From assembly GCF_006516965.1 (NCBI RefSeq), contig NZ_VHLH01000001.1:62001-126000 (forward strand): a stretch of 64,000 nucleotides of DNA. Direction: 5' to 3'. Positions 28,982-37,666 of the stretch are shown piece by piece (the first letter of the stretch is position 1; each line of letters begins with the position of its first letter). The translations under genes were made by a program, and so were the position numbers. The notes beneath the pieces are model-generated. The model saw only the letters and a list, made by a program, of their open reading frames with translations, did no database searches and was not told the DNA's origin. The DNA is from Pararhizobium mangrovi (GTDB lineage: Bacteria > Pseudomonadota > Alphaproteobacteria > Rhizobiales > Rhizobiaceae).

Positions 28982-31168
28982 TCACGGCTCGACGGGGGAG
29001 GAGGGCGAAGCCGTCGAGGCCACACGGGACGGCCGGGACAGCGGCGCGGCGCTGCTCAGCTTTTCGGCGATCGTGCGAAGCAGCTCGGTCGTGGAGTGCG
29101 ACAGGGCGAGCGGACGGGACATTGCTTCCATTCCGTCGATTCCCTCGCGCGCGCCGGCCATGAGCTTCTCGCGGTCCGCCGCGCTCGGCAGCGGATCCTT
29201 GATGCCGGGGATCGCCCTCGGCTCGACCCCCTGCTGGGCGTATTCCATGACCTTCTTCCATGTCATGGCCGGCAGGGTGCCGCCGGTCATACGGTTCGAG
29301 GGGGTGTAGTCGTCGTTGCCGATCCACACGGCGGTGGTGTAGTTGCCGGTATATCCGCAGAACCAGCCGTCGCGATAGGATTGGGTCGTGCCGGTCTTGC
29401 CGGCGGTCTTCAGACCATCGATCTTGGCACGGCGGCCGGTGCCCCATTCCGGAATCTGGACCAGGATCTGGTTCATTTCGTCGGCGGCCTTCTCGGTGAG
29501 GACGCGCTTGCGCGGCGGTGTGTCCCGCGCCTGATCGAAGAGCACGTCGCCGGAATAGTCCATGATCTGGTCGATGCCGTGGCGGCCGGACTGCAGGCCG
29601 CCGTCCGGGAAGACGCTGTAGGCCGTCGCCTGGTCGAGCGCGGTCACCTCCGACGTGCCGAGCGCCATGGTCTTGTCGGTACTGATGGGCGATTCGACGC
29701 CCATGTCGTGCGCCGTCTTCGCCACGGCGACCGTGCCCAGATGGTCGCGCGTGAGGCGCACCGGCACCGTGTTGATCGATTTGGCAAGCGCGCGGGTGAG
29801 GGTGACGTGACCCTCGTAGGTGCGTTCGTAGTTGCGCGGGGACCAGCCGTTCCAGGTGATCGGCTTGTCGGTGATGCGCGTATCCGGGGTCATGCCGTGT
29901 TCCATCGCCGTGGCGTAGACATAGACCTTGAAGGAAGAGCCGGGCTGGCGGCGGCCATTGACGGCGCGGTTGAACTGGCTTTCGCCGTAGTCGCGTCCGC
30001 CGACCATGGCGCGGACCGCGCCGGGATCGCGCCCGCCGTTCTGCAGGAGCACGATCGCGCCCTGCGAGACGTTGTAGGCGTCGCCGTATTGGCGAAGGCT
30101 CGATTTCAGCGATTCGTCGGCCGCGCGCTGCAGGTTCATGTCCACCGTCGTGCGCACGATGAGGCTGTGCCGGCGGATGCGGTGCTCCTGCGCGATGCGC
30201 TTGACCTCGTCATAGGCCCAGTCGAGGAAGTAATCGGGCGCGGGCTTCTCGCCGCGATCGACGACGCTTGCCGGATGGAGCCTCGCACCGACGACCTGGC
30301 CCTCGCTCATCAGATGGCCCTGGACCAGGTTGGTCAGCACCTCGTTGGCGCGGGCTCGGGCCGCCGGCAGGTTGGCGCTCGGCGCATATTTCGACGGAGC
30401 CTTGAAGAGACCGGCGAGCATGGCCGACTGGGCGAGATCGATGTCCCGGACGTCCTTTCCGAAATAGTACTGGGACGCGGCGGCGACGCCGAAGGTGCCG
30501 CCACCCATATACATGCGGTCGAGATAGAGGCTGAGGATTTCCTTCTTCGTGAGGTTGGCCTCCAGCCAGACGGCGAGGAAGGCCTCCTTCATCTTGCGTT
30601 GCAGCGTGCGCTCGTTCGACAGGAACATGTTCTTGGCGACCTGCTGGGTGATCGTCGAGCCGCCCTGAACGACGCCGTTGGCGCGCGCATTGGTCACCAT
30701 GGCGCGCGCGAGGCCGAGAAAATCGATGCCGTAATGCTGGAAGAAGCGACGGTCCTCCGTCGCGACGACGGACTTGACGAGGGTATCCGGCAGCTCGTCG
30801 ATCGGCACGGAATCCTCATGGCGGATGCCGCGATGGCCGATCTCGTTGCCGTAGCGGTCGAGGAAGGTGACGGCGTATTCGTCCTGCGCGCGCCAGTCTC
30901 CCTGGGTTGCCTGGAAGGCGGGAAGGGCGAGCGCCAGCATGAGCACGGTGCCGGCGACGCCGAGCGTCATCGCCTCGCCGGCGGCCTCGAAGAAGAGGCG
31001 CCGGGTTCCGCGCACCCGGAAGCGGCGGAAGAACAGGACGATCTCTTCCCACGTGTCGCCGGCTTCGAAGAAGGTGGACCACAACGTCGAATCGATGAAC
31101 GAGTCGGCCCGAAGCAGAAGATGCCTGAGCCTGCGTTTCAGCTTGCTGTTCTTGAACGGATGCTGCAC
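28982..31168 (-). CDS. Class A penicillin-binding protein (PBP1A family)
   Basis: A 728-residue bifunctional peptidoglycan synthase. After a membrane anchor (about residues 70-90), the transglycosylase domain has VATEDRRFFQHYGID and GGSTITQQVAKN; the transpeptidase domain has the catalytic Ser in PGSSFKV, SIN and KTGTT. It starts probably at GTG 31168 (VQHPFKNSKLKRRLRHLLLR); GTG 31210 is an alternative. Acts at the inner membrane facing the periplasm. Two DUF1214/DUF1254 genes follow in the same operon. Confidence 0.93.
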   Translation of the reverse strand: MQHPFKNSKLKRRLRHLLLRADSFIDSTLWSTFFEAGDTWEEIVLFFRRFRVRGTRRLFFEAAGEAMTLGVAGTVLMLALALPAFQATQGDWRAQDEYAVTFLDRYGNEIGHRGIRHEDSVPIDELPDTLVKSVVATEDRRFFQHYGIDFLGLARAMVTNARANGVVQGGSTITQQVAKNMFLSNERTLQRKMKEAFLAVWLEANLTKKEILSLYLDRMYMGGGTFGVAAASQYYFGKDVRDIDLAQSAMLAGLFKAPSKYAPSANLPAARARANEVLTNLVQGHLMSEGQVVGARLHPASVVDRGEKPAPDYFLDWAYDEVKRIAQEHRIRRHSLIVRTTVDMNLQRAADESLKSSLRQYGDAYNVSQGAIVLLQNGGRDPGAVRAMVGGRDYGESQFNRAVNGRRQPGSSFKVYVYATAMEHGMTPDTRITDKPITWNGWSPRNYERTYEGHVTLTRALAKSINTVPVRLTRDHLGTVAVAKTAHDMGVESPISTDKTMALGTSEVTALDQATAYSVFPDGGLQSGRHGIDQIMDYSGDVLFDQARDTPPRKRVLTEKAADEMNQILVQIPEWGTGRRAKIDGLKTAGKTGTTQSYRDGWFCGYTGNYTTAVWIGNDDYTPSNRMTGGTLPAMTWKKVMEYAQQGVEPRAIPGIKDPLPSAADREKLMAGAREGIDGMEAMSRPLALSHSTTELLRTIAEKLSSAAPLSRPSRVASTASPSSPVEP

Positions 31169-31358
31169 GCGCTGATAATCCCGGTTCCAATACCCGGCGC
31201 ACGCCGCCACGACGCACCGGACCCTCCCGGCGGCCGACCGGGGCGGCGTTATTGTCCCTACGCCGTGTTGTGGCGTATCTGGTGGCGTGGAACAAGGCGG
31301 GGAAGGGTGCGAGGTGCCCGAGCGGTCAAGCGAGGCTCGTTATGGAAACAGGCGCGAC

Positions 31359-31814
31359 ATGAAAGCCACACCCTTCTGGCGCACCAAGACACTCGACCAG
31401 ATGAGCGCACCCGAGTGGGAGAGCCTTTGCGACGGCTGCGGCAAGTGCTGCCTGAACAAGCTCGAGGATTGGGACACGGGCGAGATCGCCTGGACGAACG
31501 TCGCCTGCCGGCTCTTCGACGACGGGACGTGCCGGTGCGGCAACTATGAAGAACGCTTCGCCATCGTGCCGGAATGCATCCAGCTGACGCCGGCTATCGT
31601 GCGCAGCGTGGCCTGGCTGCCGCCGACCTGCGCGTATCGGTTGGTGGACGAAGGAGCGGACCTCTACTGGTGGCATCCGCTTGTTTCCGGCGATGCGCAG
31701 ACGGTTCACGAGGCCGGAATTTCGGCGCGCAAGCGCACGGTTTCCGAGGAAACCGTTGCGGTGGAGGACTACGAGGACTTCATCGTCGAATGGCCGGAAC
31801 GCGAGCCGGGGTGA
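31359..31814 (+). CDS. YcgN-family protein (UPF0260)
   Basis: A 151-residue protein with eight or more cysteines in a YkgJ/YcgN-like pattern: [42 protein letters not shown]. The arrangement suggests a metal or Fe-S site. Length matches E. coli YcgN. Function unknown. Confidence 0.88.
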   Translation: MKATPFWRTKTLDQMSAPEWESLCDGCGKCCLNKLEDWDTGEIAWTNVACRLFDDGTCRCGNYEERFAIVPECIQLTPAIVRSVAWLPPTCAYRLVDEGADLYWWHPLVSGDAQTVHEAGISARKRTVSEETVAVEDYEDFIVEWPEREPG

Positions 31815-32205
31815 AGGCCGCGGCCCGTCCGACCATTTGTCGCGTGTCAAGATTGCTTCCGGTTCTTAACAACGATTGATCACAAGGACGTGTTTTGAAC
31901 ACTTTATCCCTTATCAATTCTGATATAGTTTATAGGAATCTTAAACAGGGTTGCTGGATATGCGTAGTTTCTCGGAACGGCCGCAAATGGCATTCATGCC
32001 GGATGCTCGGCTGGGCCGCCGCTTGAGCAAGGCGATTTTCGAGAAGGACGGCGACGAGGCGCTGACAGTGCTCGGCGCGATTTTCGAACATGACGGCGTA
32101 TCGGTTTCCGAGGATGCGATGCAGCGGTTCGAGAAGTGTGTGCGGCGATCGGGGGAGCAAGTCGGCAAGGGGTGCTAGGCGCCTGCCGGCATCGCCCGTT
32201 TTCAA
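31815..32205. other. Intergenic region in front of the GTA cluster
   Basis: The stretch 31850-31960 is clearly AT-richer than the rest of the window. It contains TATCAATTCTGATATAG, a partial IHF-like sequence, and the 9-mer TTTATAGGA (31929-31937), repeated at 32206-32214 beside the GTA promoter. A small open frame (31960-32178) is listed separately. Confidence 0.4.
31960..32178 (+). CDS. Hypothetical 72-residue protein upstream of GTA cluster
   Basis: ATG 31960 follows AGGG and an AT-rich promoter-like stretch. The product (QMAFMPDARLGRRLSKAIFEKDGDEALTVLGAIFEHDG) is helical and mixed-charge with no recognised family. It is bracketed by two copies of TTTATAGGA, the second next to the GTA promoter. 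Coding status is uncertain. Confidence 0.45.
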   Translation: MRSFSERPQMAFMPDARLGRRLSKAIFEKDGDEALTVLGAIFEHDGVSVSEDAMQRFEKCVRRSGEQVGKGC

Positions 32206-32252
32206 TTTATAGGAAAATAGTCCTTGACGGCGTGACGGTCTTCCGGTAGGGT
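32206..32252 (+). promoter_or_regulatory. Probable GTA cluster promoter
   Basis: TTGACG (32224-32229) and TAGGGT (32247-32252) are separated by 17 bp, a good housekeeping-type promoter. Ten bases upstream of the -35 is TTTATAGGA, which also occurs at 31929 before the small upstream gene, a candidate activator site. Confidence 0.6.
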
Positions 32253-32305
32253 TCAGTCATCGTCGGATAGGTGGGGCTGACGCCCACCGGATGTTTACGC
32301 TTCGA

Positions 32306-32333
32306 AAGCGCTGCAGGAATGCGGCGCTTTTTT
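32306..32333 (+). terminator. Leader terminator between GTA promoter and first gene
   Basis: A 9-bp stem (32306-32314 with 32321-32329, one G-U pair) with loop AGGAAT is followed by T residues. It lies about 50-75 nt after the expected transcript start and before the small-terminase gene, so transcription of the cluster needs read-through. Confidence 0.8.
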
Positions 32334-32367
32334 GCGTTCTGCGGCAGGCTCAGCTGGGAGGTTCAGG

Positions 32368-32811
32368 ATGGCGCGAAGCAGGAAGGGGGATCCCGGCGGC
32401 ATGCTTCGGCGCGCGAACCGGGTTCTCGACCGGGCACTGGCGATGGCCGAGACGTCGATCGCTGCCGAAGAGGCGCCGCTCGGGCCGGCGGGCGTGAAGG
32501 CCTATGCCGACGTGATGGCGCTGATCGTGCGCACGGTGGAAAAGACACACGAGCTTGAAAGGACGCTGGCGAGTGAGGGCGAGGCGGGCGGCAGGGACGA
32601 TCTCGATGGTGCGGAACGGACCGCTCTTCGCGAACGGGTGGAACGCTGGATCGACGAACGGGCGGCTGCCCGGGCCGGTGTTCTCGGCGACGAGCATGGC
32701 GCGGATCGGCCGGGAGCTGCTTCCGGCGGTGGCGCGGGCGGTGCTGCCGGGGGCGATGAAGAGTGCGGGCAGGTCCACGTCCGGCCGTTCATGGCGGACG
32801 GCCGGACGTGA
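32368..32811 (+). CDS. GTA small terminase subunit (g1)
   Basis: A 147-residue protein: positively charged N-terminus, helical middle (GVKAYADVMALIVRTVEKTHELERTLASEG) and a glycine-rich tail. It matches GTA TerS by position and pattern: recognises DNA for headful packaging with the large subunit. ATG 32368 follows GGGAGG. The GTA large terminase gene starts inside its 3' end. Confidence 0.75.
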   Translation: MARSRKGDPGGMLRRANRVLDRALAMAETSIAAEEAPLGPAGVKAYADVMALIVRTVEKTHELERTLASEGEAGGRDDLDGAERTALRERVERWIDERAAARAGVLGDEHGADRPGAASGGGAGGAAGGDEECGQVHVRPFMADGRT

Positions 32812-34006
32812 CGAACGGCTTGCGCTGATTGCAGGAGCGGAAGCGCCCAGCGACCTGCCGATGCCGTGCATGCACGCGGTCGGGGAGGGTCGGGTGGTGA
32901 GCCTGCGGGCCGACCAGCTTCCGCCGGCGGGCGACTGGCGGACCTGGGTGCTGATGGGTGGACGCGGTGCCGGCAAGACGCGCGCCGGTGCCGAATGGGT
33001 GCATGCGGCGGCCCGTGCCGCAGGACGGGAAGGCAAGGCGCTGCGCATTGCGCTGGTGGCCGAGACGCTTGGGGATGCGCGCGAGGTGATGATCGATGGT
33101 ATCTCCGGCATCCGCCGGATCGCCGAGGACGACCGGCCGAGCTACGAGCCGACGCGCCGGCGGCTGGTATGGCAGAGCGGGGCGGTGGCGCAGGTGTTTT
33201 CCTCGGAGGATCCGGAGAGCCTGCGCGGGCCGCAGTTCGACCTTGCCTGGTGCGACGAGCTGGCGAAGTGGCGCCATGCGCAGGAGGTGTGGGATATGCT
33301 GCAGTTCGCGCTGCGGCTGGGATCGCGACCGCGCCAACTGGTGACGACGACGCCGCGGCCGGTTCCGCTTCTGACCGCGCTGCTCGATGCGCCGGATACG
33401 GCCGTGACGCGGGCGAGCACGCGGGACAACGCGGTGAATCTCGCGCCGGGTTTTCTGGCGGCAATGGAAGCGCGTTACGGCGGCACGCGGCTCGGGCGAC
33501 AGGAGCTTGCCGGCGAGCTGATCGCCGACCGCGAGGACGCGCTTTGGCGGCGCGGCGATCTCGAGGCGGTGCGGGTGCGCCGGGCGGGCGCCGTCGGCCG
33601 TGTGGTCGTCGCGATCGACCCGCCGGCTTCGGCGGGCGCGAAGAATTCTTGCTGCGGGCTCGTCGTCGCCGGGCGCGACGACGACGGCCGGGCGGTGGTG
33701 CTTGCCGACGGTTCGCTCGAGGGGGCGAGCCCGGCGGCCTGGGGGCGTGAGGCGATCGCGCTCTACCGGCGCTTCGAGGCGGACCGGATCGTCGCCGAAG
33801 TGAACCAGGGCGGCGACATGGTGCGGGCGATCCTCCGGGGGATCGACGCCGGCGTGCCGGTGACGACGGTGCGCGCGAGCCGCGGCAAGTGGCTGCGGGC
33901 CGAACCGGTGGCCGCGCTCTACGAAGAAGGGCGCGTAGTGCATGCCGGGACGTTTCCCGCGCTCGAGGATCAGATGTGCGAATTTAGCAGAAACCCGCAA
34001 AGCTAA
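32696..34006 (+). pseudogene. GTA large terminase (g2), 5' part, interrupted by the element
   Basis: Residues 1-473 match the GTA large terminase: Walker A GGRGAGKTR (residues 88-96), PQFDLAWCDELAKW Walker B, and nuclease start VVVAIDPPASAG. The frame crosses the left end of the inserted element at 33974 and stops ten codons later (CEFSRNPQS). The lost C-terminal 41 codons, with the nuclease-domain SPDRLDALVWALT segment, are at 44158-44283. The truncated protein should have the ATPase but an incomplete nuclease. Start ATG 32696 is tentative (alternative 32756). The same gene order in intact GTAs continues directly into the portal. Confidence 0.9.
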
Positions 34007-34361
34007 ACAAAAGCAGTCACTTGGGCTTTACAAGGGCAGAGCGGAAAAGAGGGAACGATTACAGAACAGAGCGGCAGTTTGTAAAACGAATATTGCCGCT
34101 ACCGCGCCGCCAGCTTGCTCAAATAAATTCGCCGTCCCGGCTGGTCCCCGGAACGGCGATACGAAAGAAAAGCACGCAAGCGCTTTCGAGGAAAATTCGT
34201 ACCATGAAGCGGGCGACGCGGCAACGCGCGCTGCGGCTTGGTATGCGGCCAATCGTGCCGTCTGTCCGCGTCCGATCGTGCCGAACCTTAAGGCGAGGTT
34301 CGATCTTACGGCCGCTCAGGCTGTCGAGGCGATCCGGCGAGCGAATGGGGGGATGCGATGA
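33942..34361 (+). CDS. First element gene, start codon missing inside the element
   Basis: The conserved part is the last 55 codons (DAATRAAAWYAANRAVCPRPI..LKARFDLTAAQAVEAIRRAN), a helical small protein seen at the left end of similar rhizobial elements. It ends in an ATGA overlap with the next gene, which supports the frame. The frame is open back through the left end, but has no ATG, GTG or TTG inside the element; the only in-frame ATG (33942) lies in the terminase gene. After excision, ATG 44153 with a GAGGG site from the right end would be joined in frame. Confidence 0.5.
   Translation: MPGRFPRSRIRCANLAETRKAKQKQSLGLYKGRAEKRERLQNRAAVCKTNIAATAPPACSNKFAVPAGPRNGDTKEKHASAFEENSYHEAGDAATRAAAWYAANRAVCPRPIVPNLKARFDLTAAQAVEAIRRANGGMR
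33974..33981 (+). repeat. attL core of the element
   Basis: ATGTGCGA, identical to 44158-44165. The left flank reads as GTA terminase (LEDQ), the right flank as element. Confidence 0.85.
34053..34067. promoter_or_regulatory. Candidate LexA (SOS) box in element left end
   Basis: GAAC-N7-GAAC, the reverse complement of the alphaproteobacterial LexA consensus GTTC-N7-GTTC, with trailing A. It stands upstream of the element's left operon. About one or two such matches are expected by chance in a window of this size. Confidence 0.35.
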
Positions 34362-35083
34362 GCGATCCCACCTTCGCGCCTTCTGCGGCTCTTCTCCGCT
34401 CGAACCTCGTCAGCAAGCCGGTGCGCGATCCGGCGCTTATGGCTGCATTCGAAGCCGGCGCGGTCCCGACGCGCGGTGCCAGCCGTGGCCCTACGCAATT
34501 CCGCCTTCCGGGTGTTGGTAGCCTGAGCGAAGCGCGCCGGCGTCGGCGGTCCGCCGATCACGCTGCCGAGACGCGCAGGCTGCGCACCATGTCGGCATCG
34601 GGCACGCTGCCGCATTCAATCCGCTGGGAATACACGGAAGGCGAGCGGGCGGCACTCAGCGTCATCGCCCTCGAAATCAAGCGTCGAGGTCGCTGTGAGC
34701 TTGAAGTGAAACAGCTTGCCGATATCGCTGGCGTCAGCGTCCGGACTGTCCAGTACGCTTTGAGCAAGGCGCGGCAGCACGGCCATATCTCCGTCACCTA
34801 CCGGAAGCGAAGCCCGAGCCGCAACGCGCCGAACCTGATCGCGATCGTCTCGAAGGAATGGCTTGCTTGGTTGAAGCGCGGTCCGAGCCTCAAGACGATC
34901 GAGCGTGAGGTTTCAGGGTGCAAGAGCGTGCACACCTCAGAGAATAAGAGAAATAACAAACGCTTCGACAAGCCTCGATCGTTGAGAACCGCAAGCGCTG
35001 CGGCAGGCGGAAGCGCTGCAATGGGCTTGGGAGAAGGAAAGCGGGGCGACGACACGGACAGACACGGGCGCGGAGGCGGATGA
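34358..35083 (+). CDS. Winged-helix DNA-binding protein of the element
   Basis: A 241-residue protein. The central part (about 90-165: WEYTEGERAALSVIALEIKRRGRCELEVKQLADIAGVSVRTVQYALSKARQHGHISVTYRKR) is a winged helix with a clear recognition helix; the N- and C-terminal parts are basic and disordered. It could be a regulator, replication initiator or small-terminase equivalent; none is proved. Overlaps the preceding frame by ATGA and is followed 1 bp later by the HNH gene. Confidence 0.7.
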   Translation: MSDPTFAPSAALLRSNLVSKPVRDPALMAAFEAGAVPTRGASRGPTQFRLPGVGSLSEARRRRRSADHAAETRRLRTMSASGTLPHSIRWEYTEGERAALSVIALEIKRRGRCELEVKQLADIAGVSVRTVQYALSKARQHGHISVTYRKRSPSRNAPNLIAIVSKEWLAWLKRGPSLKTIEREVSGCKSVHTSENKRNNKRFDKPRSLRTASAAAGGSAAMGLGEGKRGDDTDRHGRGGG

Positions 35084-35084
35084 G

Positions 35085-35510
35085 ATGGCCCAATGGCCCT
35101 ACAACACGGCAGCATGGCGAAAACTGCGGGCGGCAAAGTTGGCGGTAGCGCCGACCTGCGAACCGTGCGCAGCGCGCGGGCAGATCGCGCAGGCTGACAC
35201 GGTGGATCACATGACGCCGATTGCGTCAGGCGGAGCGCCATTCCCCACACTCGACCGGCTCATGTCGATGTGCGCGCGCTGCCACAACGAGAAGACGGCA
35301 GCGAACGACCGAACGCATTCGAAGCCGTTCGCAAGGCGGATCAAAGGCTTCGACGCAAACGGCAATCCGGTCGATCCGGGGGACGATTGGCATGGTGGGG
35401 GCGGTCAAGATCACCAGCGATCGAGGGGGCGCGGACCGATGGGGGAGGTCGGAAGATACTTAGTTTCCGGTGACTTAGCTGATGATGACAACGGACCGGG
35501 GTTTGCCTGA
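35085..35510 (+). CDS. HNH endonuclease
   Basis: A 141-residue protein with CEPCAARGQIAQADTVDHMTPIASGG and MCARCHNEKTAAND: the DH..H/N residues plus two zinc CxxC pairs of phage HNH nucleases. These enzymes next to large terminase are needed for cos-type packaging in HK97-like phages and in capsid-forming satellites (family knowledge). The stop overlaps the terminase start by one base. Confidence 0.85.
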   Translation: MAQWPYNTAAWRKLRAAKLAVAPTCEPCAARGQIAQADTVDHMTPIASGGAPFPTLDRLMSMCARCHNEKTAANDRTHSKPFARRIKGFDANGNPVDPGDDWHGGGGQDHQRSRGRGPMGEVGRYLVSGDLADDDNGPGFA

Positions 35511-37135
35511 TGTCGCTTAGAGGTGTGGGTGCGAAGGCGCTTTCGGAGCGCGGCAAGGTCGCCGAAAGGCCCGTGAAGCCGTGGGAAGAACCCGGTCTCG
35601 ATCGTCCTGGGCGCGTCATCGCCTTCTGCGAGGATCTTCCGATCACGGCCGGCAAGCTCGCCGGCACGAAAATGCTGCTTCGCGAATGGCAGCGCGCTTT
35701 CATCCGCGCCGTCTATGCCGAGAACGCTGAAGGCGTCCGGCCGGTACGCACGGCCGTGCTGTCGATGGCTCGGAAGAACGGCAAGACGCAGCTCGCCGCC
35801 GCGCTGGCGCTTTGCCATCTTCTCGGGCCGGAAAGCGAGCCACGCGGCGAAGTCTACTCGGCCGCGCTGACGCGCTACCAAGCGGCGAAGCTCTACAAGG
35901 AGATGGCGGCGATCCTGCAGGCGCATGAAGAGCTGGACGATCGGTGCAACATCGTCCGCTTCGAGAAACAGATCGAAGTGCTCTTCGGTCCCGGCTCTGG
36001 CTCGGTATATGCGGCGCTGTCGGCCGATGCCGAATCGAAGATGGGCCTGTCGCCGTCCTTCGTCGTCTATGACGAACTCGGCAGCGCGCCGAACCGCAAT
36101 CTCTTCGACGCGCTCGATACGGCGACCGGCGCGCGCGCCGAACCGCTGATGATGTGCATCAGCACGCAGGCGGCCGCTGATCACCACATTTTTTCGGAGC
36201 TGGTCGATTACGGCACGCGCGTCAACTCCGGCGACCTCGACGATCCGAGCTTCCACCTGACGCTGTACGCCGCGCCGCAGGACGCCGACCCGTGGGACGC
36301 CGATACCTGGGCGCTGGCAAACCCGGCGATCGGCGACTTCCGTTCGCGCGAGGATGTCCAGCGGCAGGCGTCACAGGCGCGTCTCGTGCCGTCGAAGGAG
36401 TCGGCCTTCCGCAATTTGATCCTCAATCAGCGCGTTTCGGCGACAGCGCGCTTCATCCACAAGGCCGAATGGGACCGCTGCGCCGATGCGGTCGATCGCC
36501 GGGCGCTGGCCGGCTGCGAATGCTATGGTGGGCTCGATCTCGGCGCGACACGCGATCTCACGGCCTTCGTGCTGGTCTTTCCCGGCGAAGGCGGCATCTT
36601 CGACGTGGTGCCGCATTTCTTCATGCCGGAAAGCAACATCGCCGAGCGATCGAACGAAGATCGCGTGCCTTACGATCTATGGGCGAAACAGGGGCATATC
36701 ACGCTTATTCCCGGCGCGACGATCGATCCAGGCTTCGTCGCCGACGTGCTCGCCAACGCCGCGCAGGAATTCGACCTCAAGACGCTCGCCTATGACCGCT
36801 GGCGCATCGAGGATCTACGCCGTGAACTCGGCCTGATCGGCGCGAGCCTGCCGCTCGAACCGTTCGGGCAGGGCTTCAAGGAAATGTCGCCGGCTGTCGA
36901 TGTTTTGGAGCGGTGCGTTGCTGAGAAGCTGATCCGGCACGGCGGCAATCCCGTGCTCAACATGTGCGCCGCGAATGCCGTCGTCACGCGCGACCCGGCC
37001 GGCGGTCGGAAGCTCGACAAATCGAAGGCGACGGGCAGGATCGACGGCCTCGTGGCGCTGACGATGGCTCTCAGCGTGTCGAGCCGATACGAGCCGGAGG
37101 CGCTGCCGGCGTGCTTGGCGGAATTGCTCGGCTGA
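35510..37135 (+). CDS. Element large terminase (HK97-type)
   Basis: A 541-residue packaging motor of the Terminase_1 family. ATPase: MARKNGKTQLAAALAL (Walker A variant K-N-G-K-T) and SFVVYDELGSAPN (Walker B). Nuclease: GGLDLGATRDLTAFVLVF and the C-terminal GRIDGLVALTMAL. It is complete and unlike the interrupted GTA terminase, which belongs to a different group. Together with HNH it could package the element DNA. Confidence 0.9.
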   Translation: MSLRGVGAKALSERGKVAERPVKPWEEPGLDRPGRVIAFCEDLPITAGKLAGTKMLLREWQRAFIRAVYAENAEGVRPVRTAVLSMARKNGKTQLAAALALCHLLGPESEPRGEVYSAALTRYQAAKLYKEMAAILQAHEELDDRCNIVRFEKQIEVLFGPGSGSVYAALSADAESKMGLSPSFVVYDELGSAPNRNLFDALDTATGARAEPLMMCISTQAAADHHIFSELVDYGTRVNSGDLDDPSFHLTLYAAPQDADPWDADTWALANPAIGDFRSREDVQRQASQARLVPSKESAFRNLILNQRVSATARFIHKAEWDRCADAVDRRALAGCECYGGLDLGATRDLTAFVLVFPGEGGIFDVVPHFFMPESNIAERSNEDRVPYDLWAKQGHITLIPGATIDPGFVADVLANAAQEFDLKTLAYDRWRIEDLRRELGLIGASLPLEPFGQGFKEMSPAVDVLERCVAEKLIRHGGNPVLNMCAANAVVTRDPAGGRKLDKSKATGRIDGLVALTMALSVSSRYEPEALPACLAELLG

Positions 37136-37139
37136 TAGG

Positions 37140-37388
37140 CTATGATTTGTCAGTCGTTTGCGCCCATTCCGGCAGTTCAAGGAGCGGTCGTCTCTCTTCT
37201 TCCTGATGCTCGCTCATTTGGGCGCGCACGAACATTGGTGACGACGTGTTGACGATCATGTCGTTGCCGATATTCGGGTTGTGAAGCCGGAGCAGTGGAG
37301 CGTCATAGTCCGCTACCTTGTAAGCAAGTGATCCTTCCTCGCCTGCTTCAATTAGCCAAACCGTGTACCATTTTCCGATTTCAAACAT
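37140..37388 (-). CDS. Small element protein paired with RHH gene
   Basis: An 82-residue beta-rich protein (FEIGKWYTVWLIEAGEEGSLAYKVADYDAPLLRLHNPNIGNDMIVNTSSPMFVRAQM) with no recognised family; similar small SH3-like proteins sit in rhizobial mobile elements. Overlaps the upstream RHH gene by 8 bp on the reverse strand, opposite to all other element genes. Might be regulated cargo, an anti-phage factor or a toxin; no toxin motif is seen. Confidence 0.6.
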   Translation of the reverse strand: MFEIGKWYTVWLIEAGEEGSLAYKVADYDAPLLRLHNPNIGNDMIVNTSSPMFVRAQMSEHQEEERRPLLELPEWAQTTDKS

Positions 37389-37578
37389 CCGGCTTTCCCT
37401 TCAACGCGGCTTCGACCAAGCGACGAATTGCCTCTGGACGACCCGGCAGATCGGTTTGCTCGCGCCGCCAATCGTCTATGCGGGCAAGCATGTCGCTATG
37501 AACGCGCACCGTCACGGCCGAGCTTTCGACCGGTGGACGACCTGTTTTCGACTTTTTAACGTTAATTATTGACGACAT
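37381..37578 (-). CDS. Ribbon-helix-helix DNA-binding protein
   Basis: A 65-residue protein with a classic RHH: VTVRVHSDMLARIDDWRREQTDLPGRPEAIRRLVEAAL after a basic N-terminal tail. Such proteins are autorepressors, often antitoxins. First gene of the two-gene reverse-strand unit between terminase and capsid. Confidence 0.75.
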   Translation of the reverse strand: MSSIINVKKSKTGRPPVESSAVTVRVHSDMLARIDDWRREQTDLPGRPEAIRRLVEAALKGKPDV

Positions 37579-37666
37579 GACTTTATGATGTCAGAAATTA
37601 GCAAGCCGGACAAGCGCGCGAACGCCTGACCGGCTCTAACCTCAACCGATCCTTGGGAGATCGATC

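Noticed and set aside
37556-37565. TTAACGTTAA palindrome as an operator
   Set aside because: It lies within the first codons of the RHH gene; possible autoregulation cannot be separated from coding constraint.
37140-37578. Classical toxin-antitoxin module
   Set aside because: The RHH gene fits an antitoxin, but the partner has no RelE/ParE/PIN or other toxin motif; kept as unknown pair.
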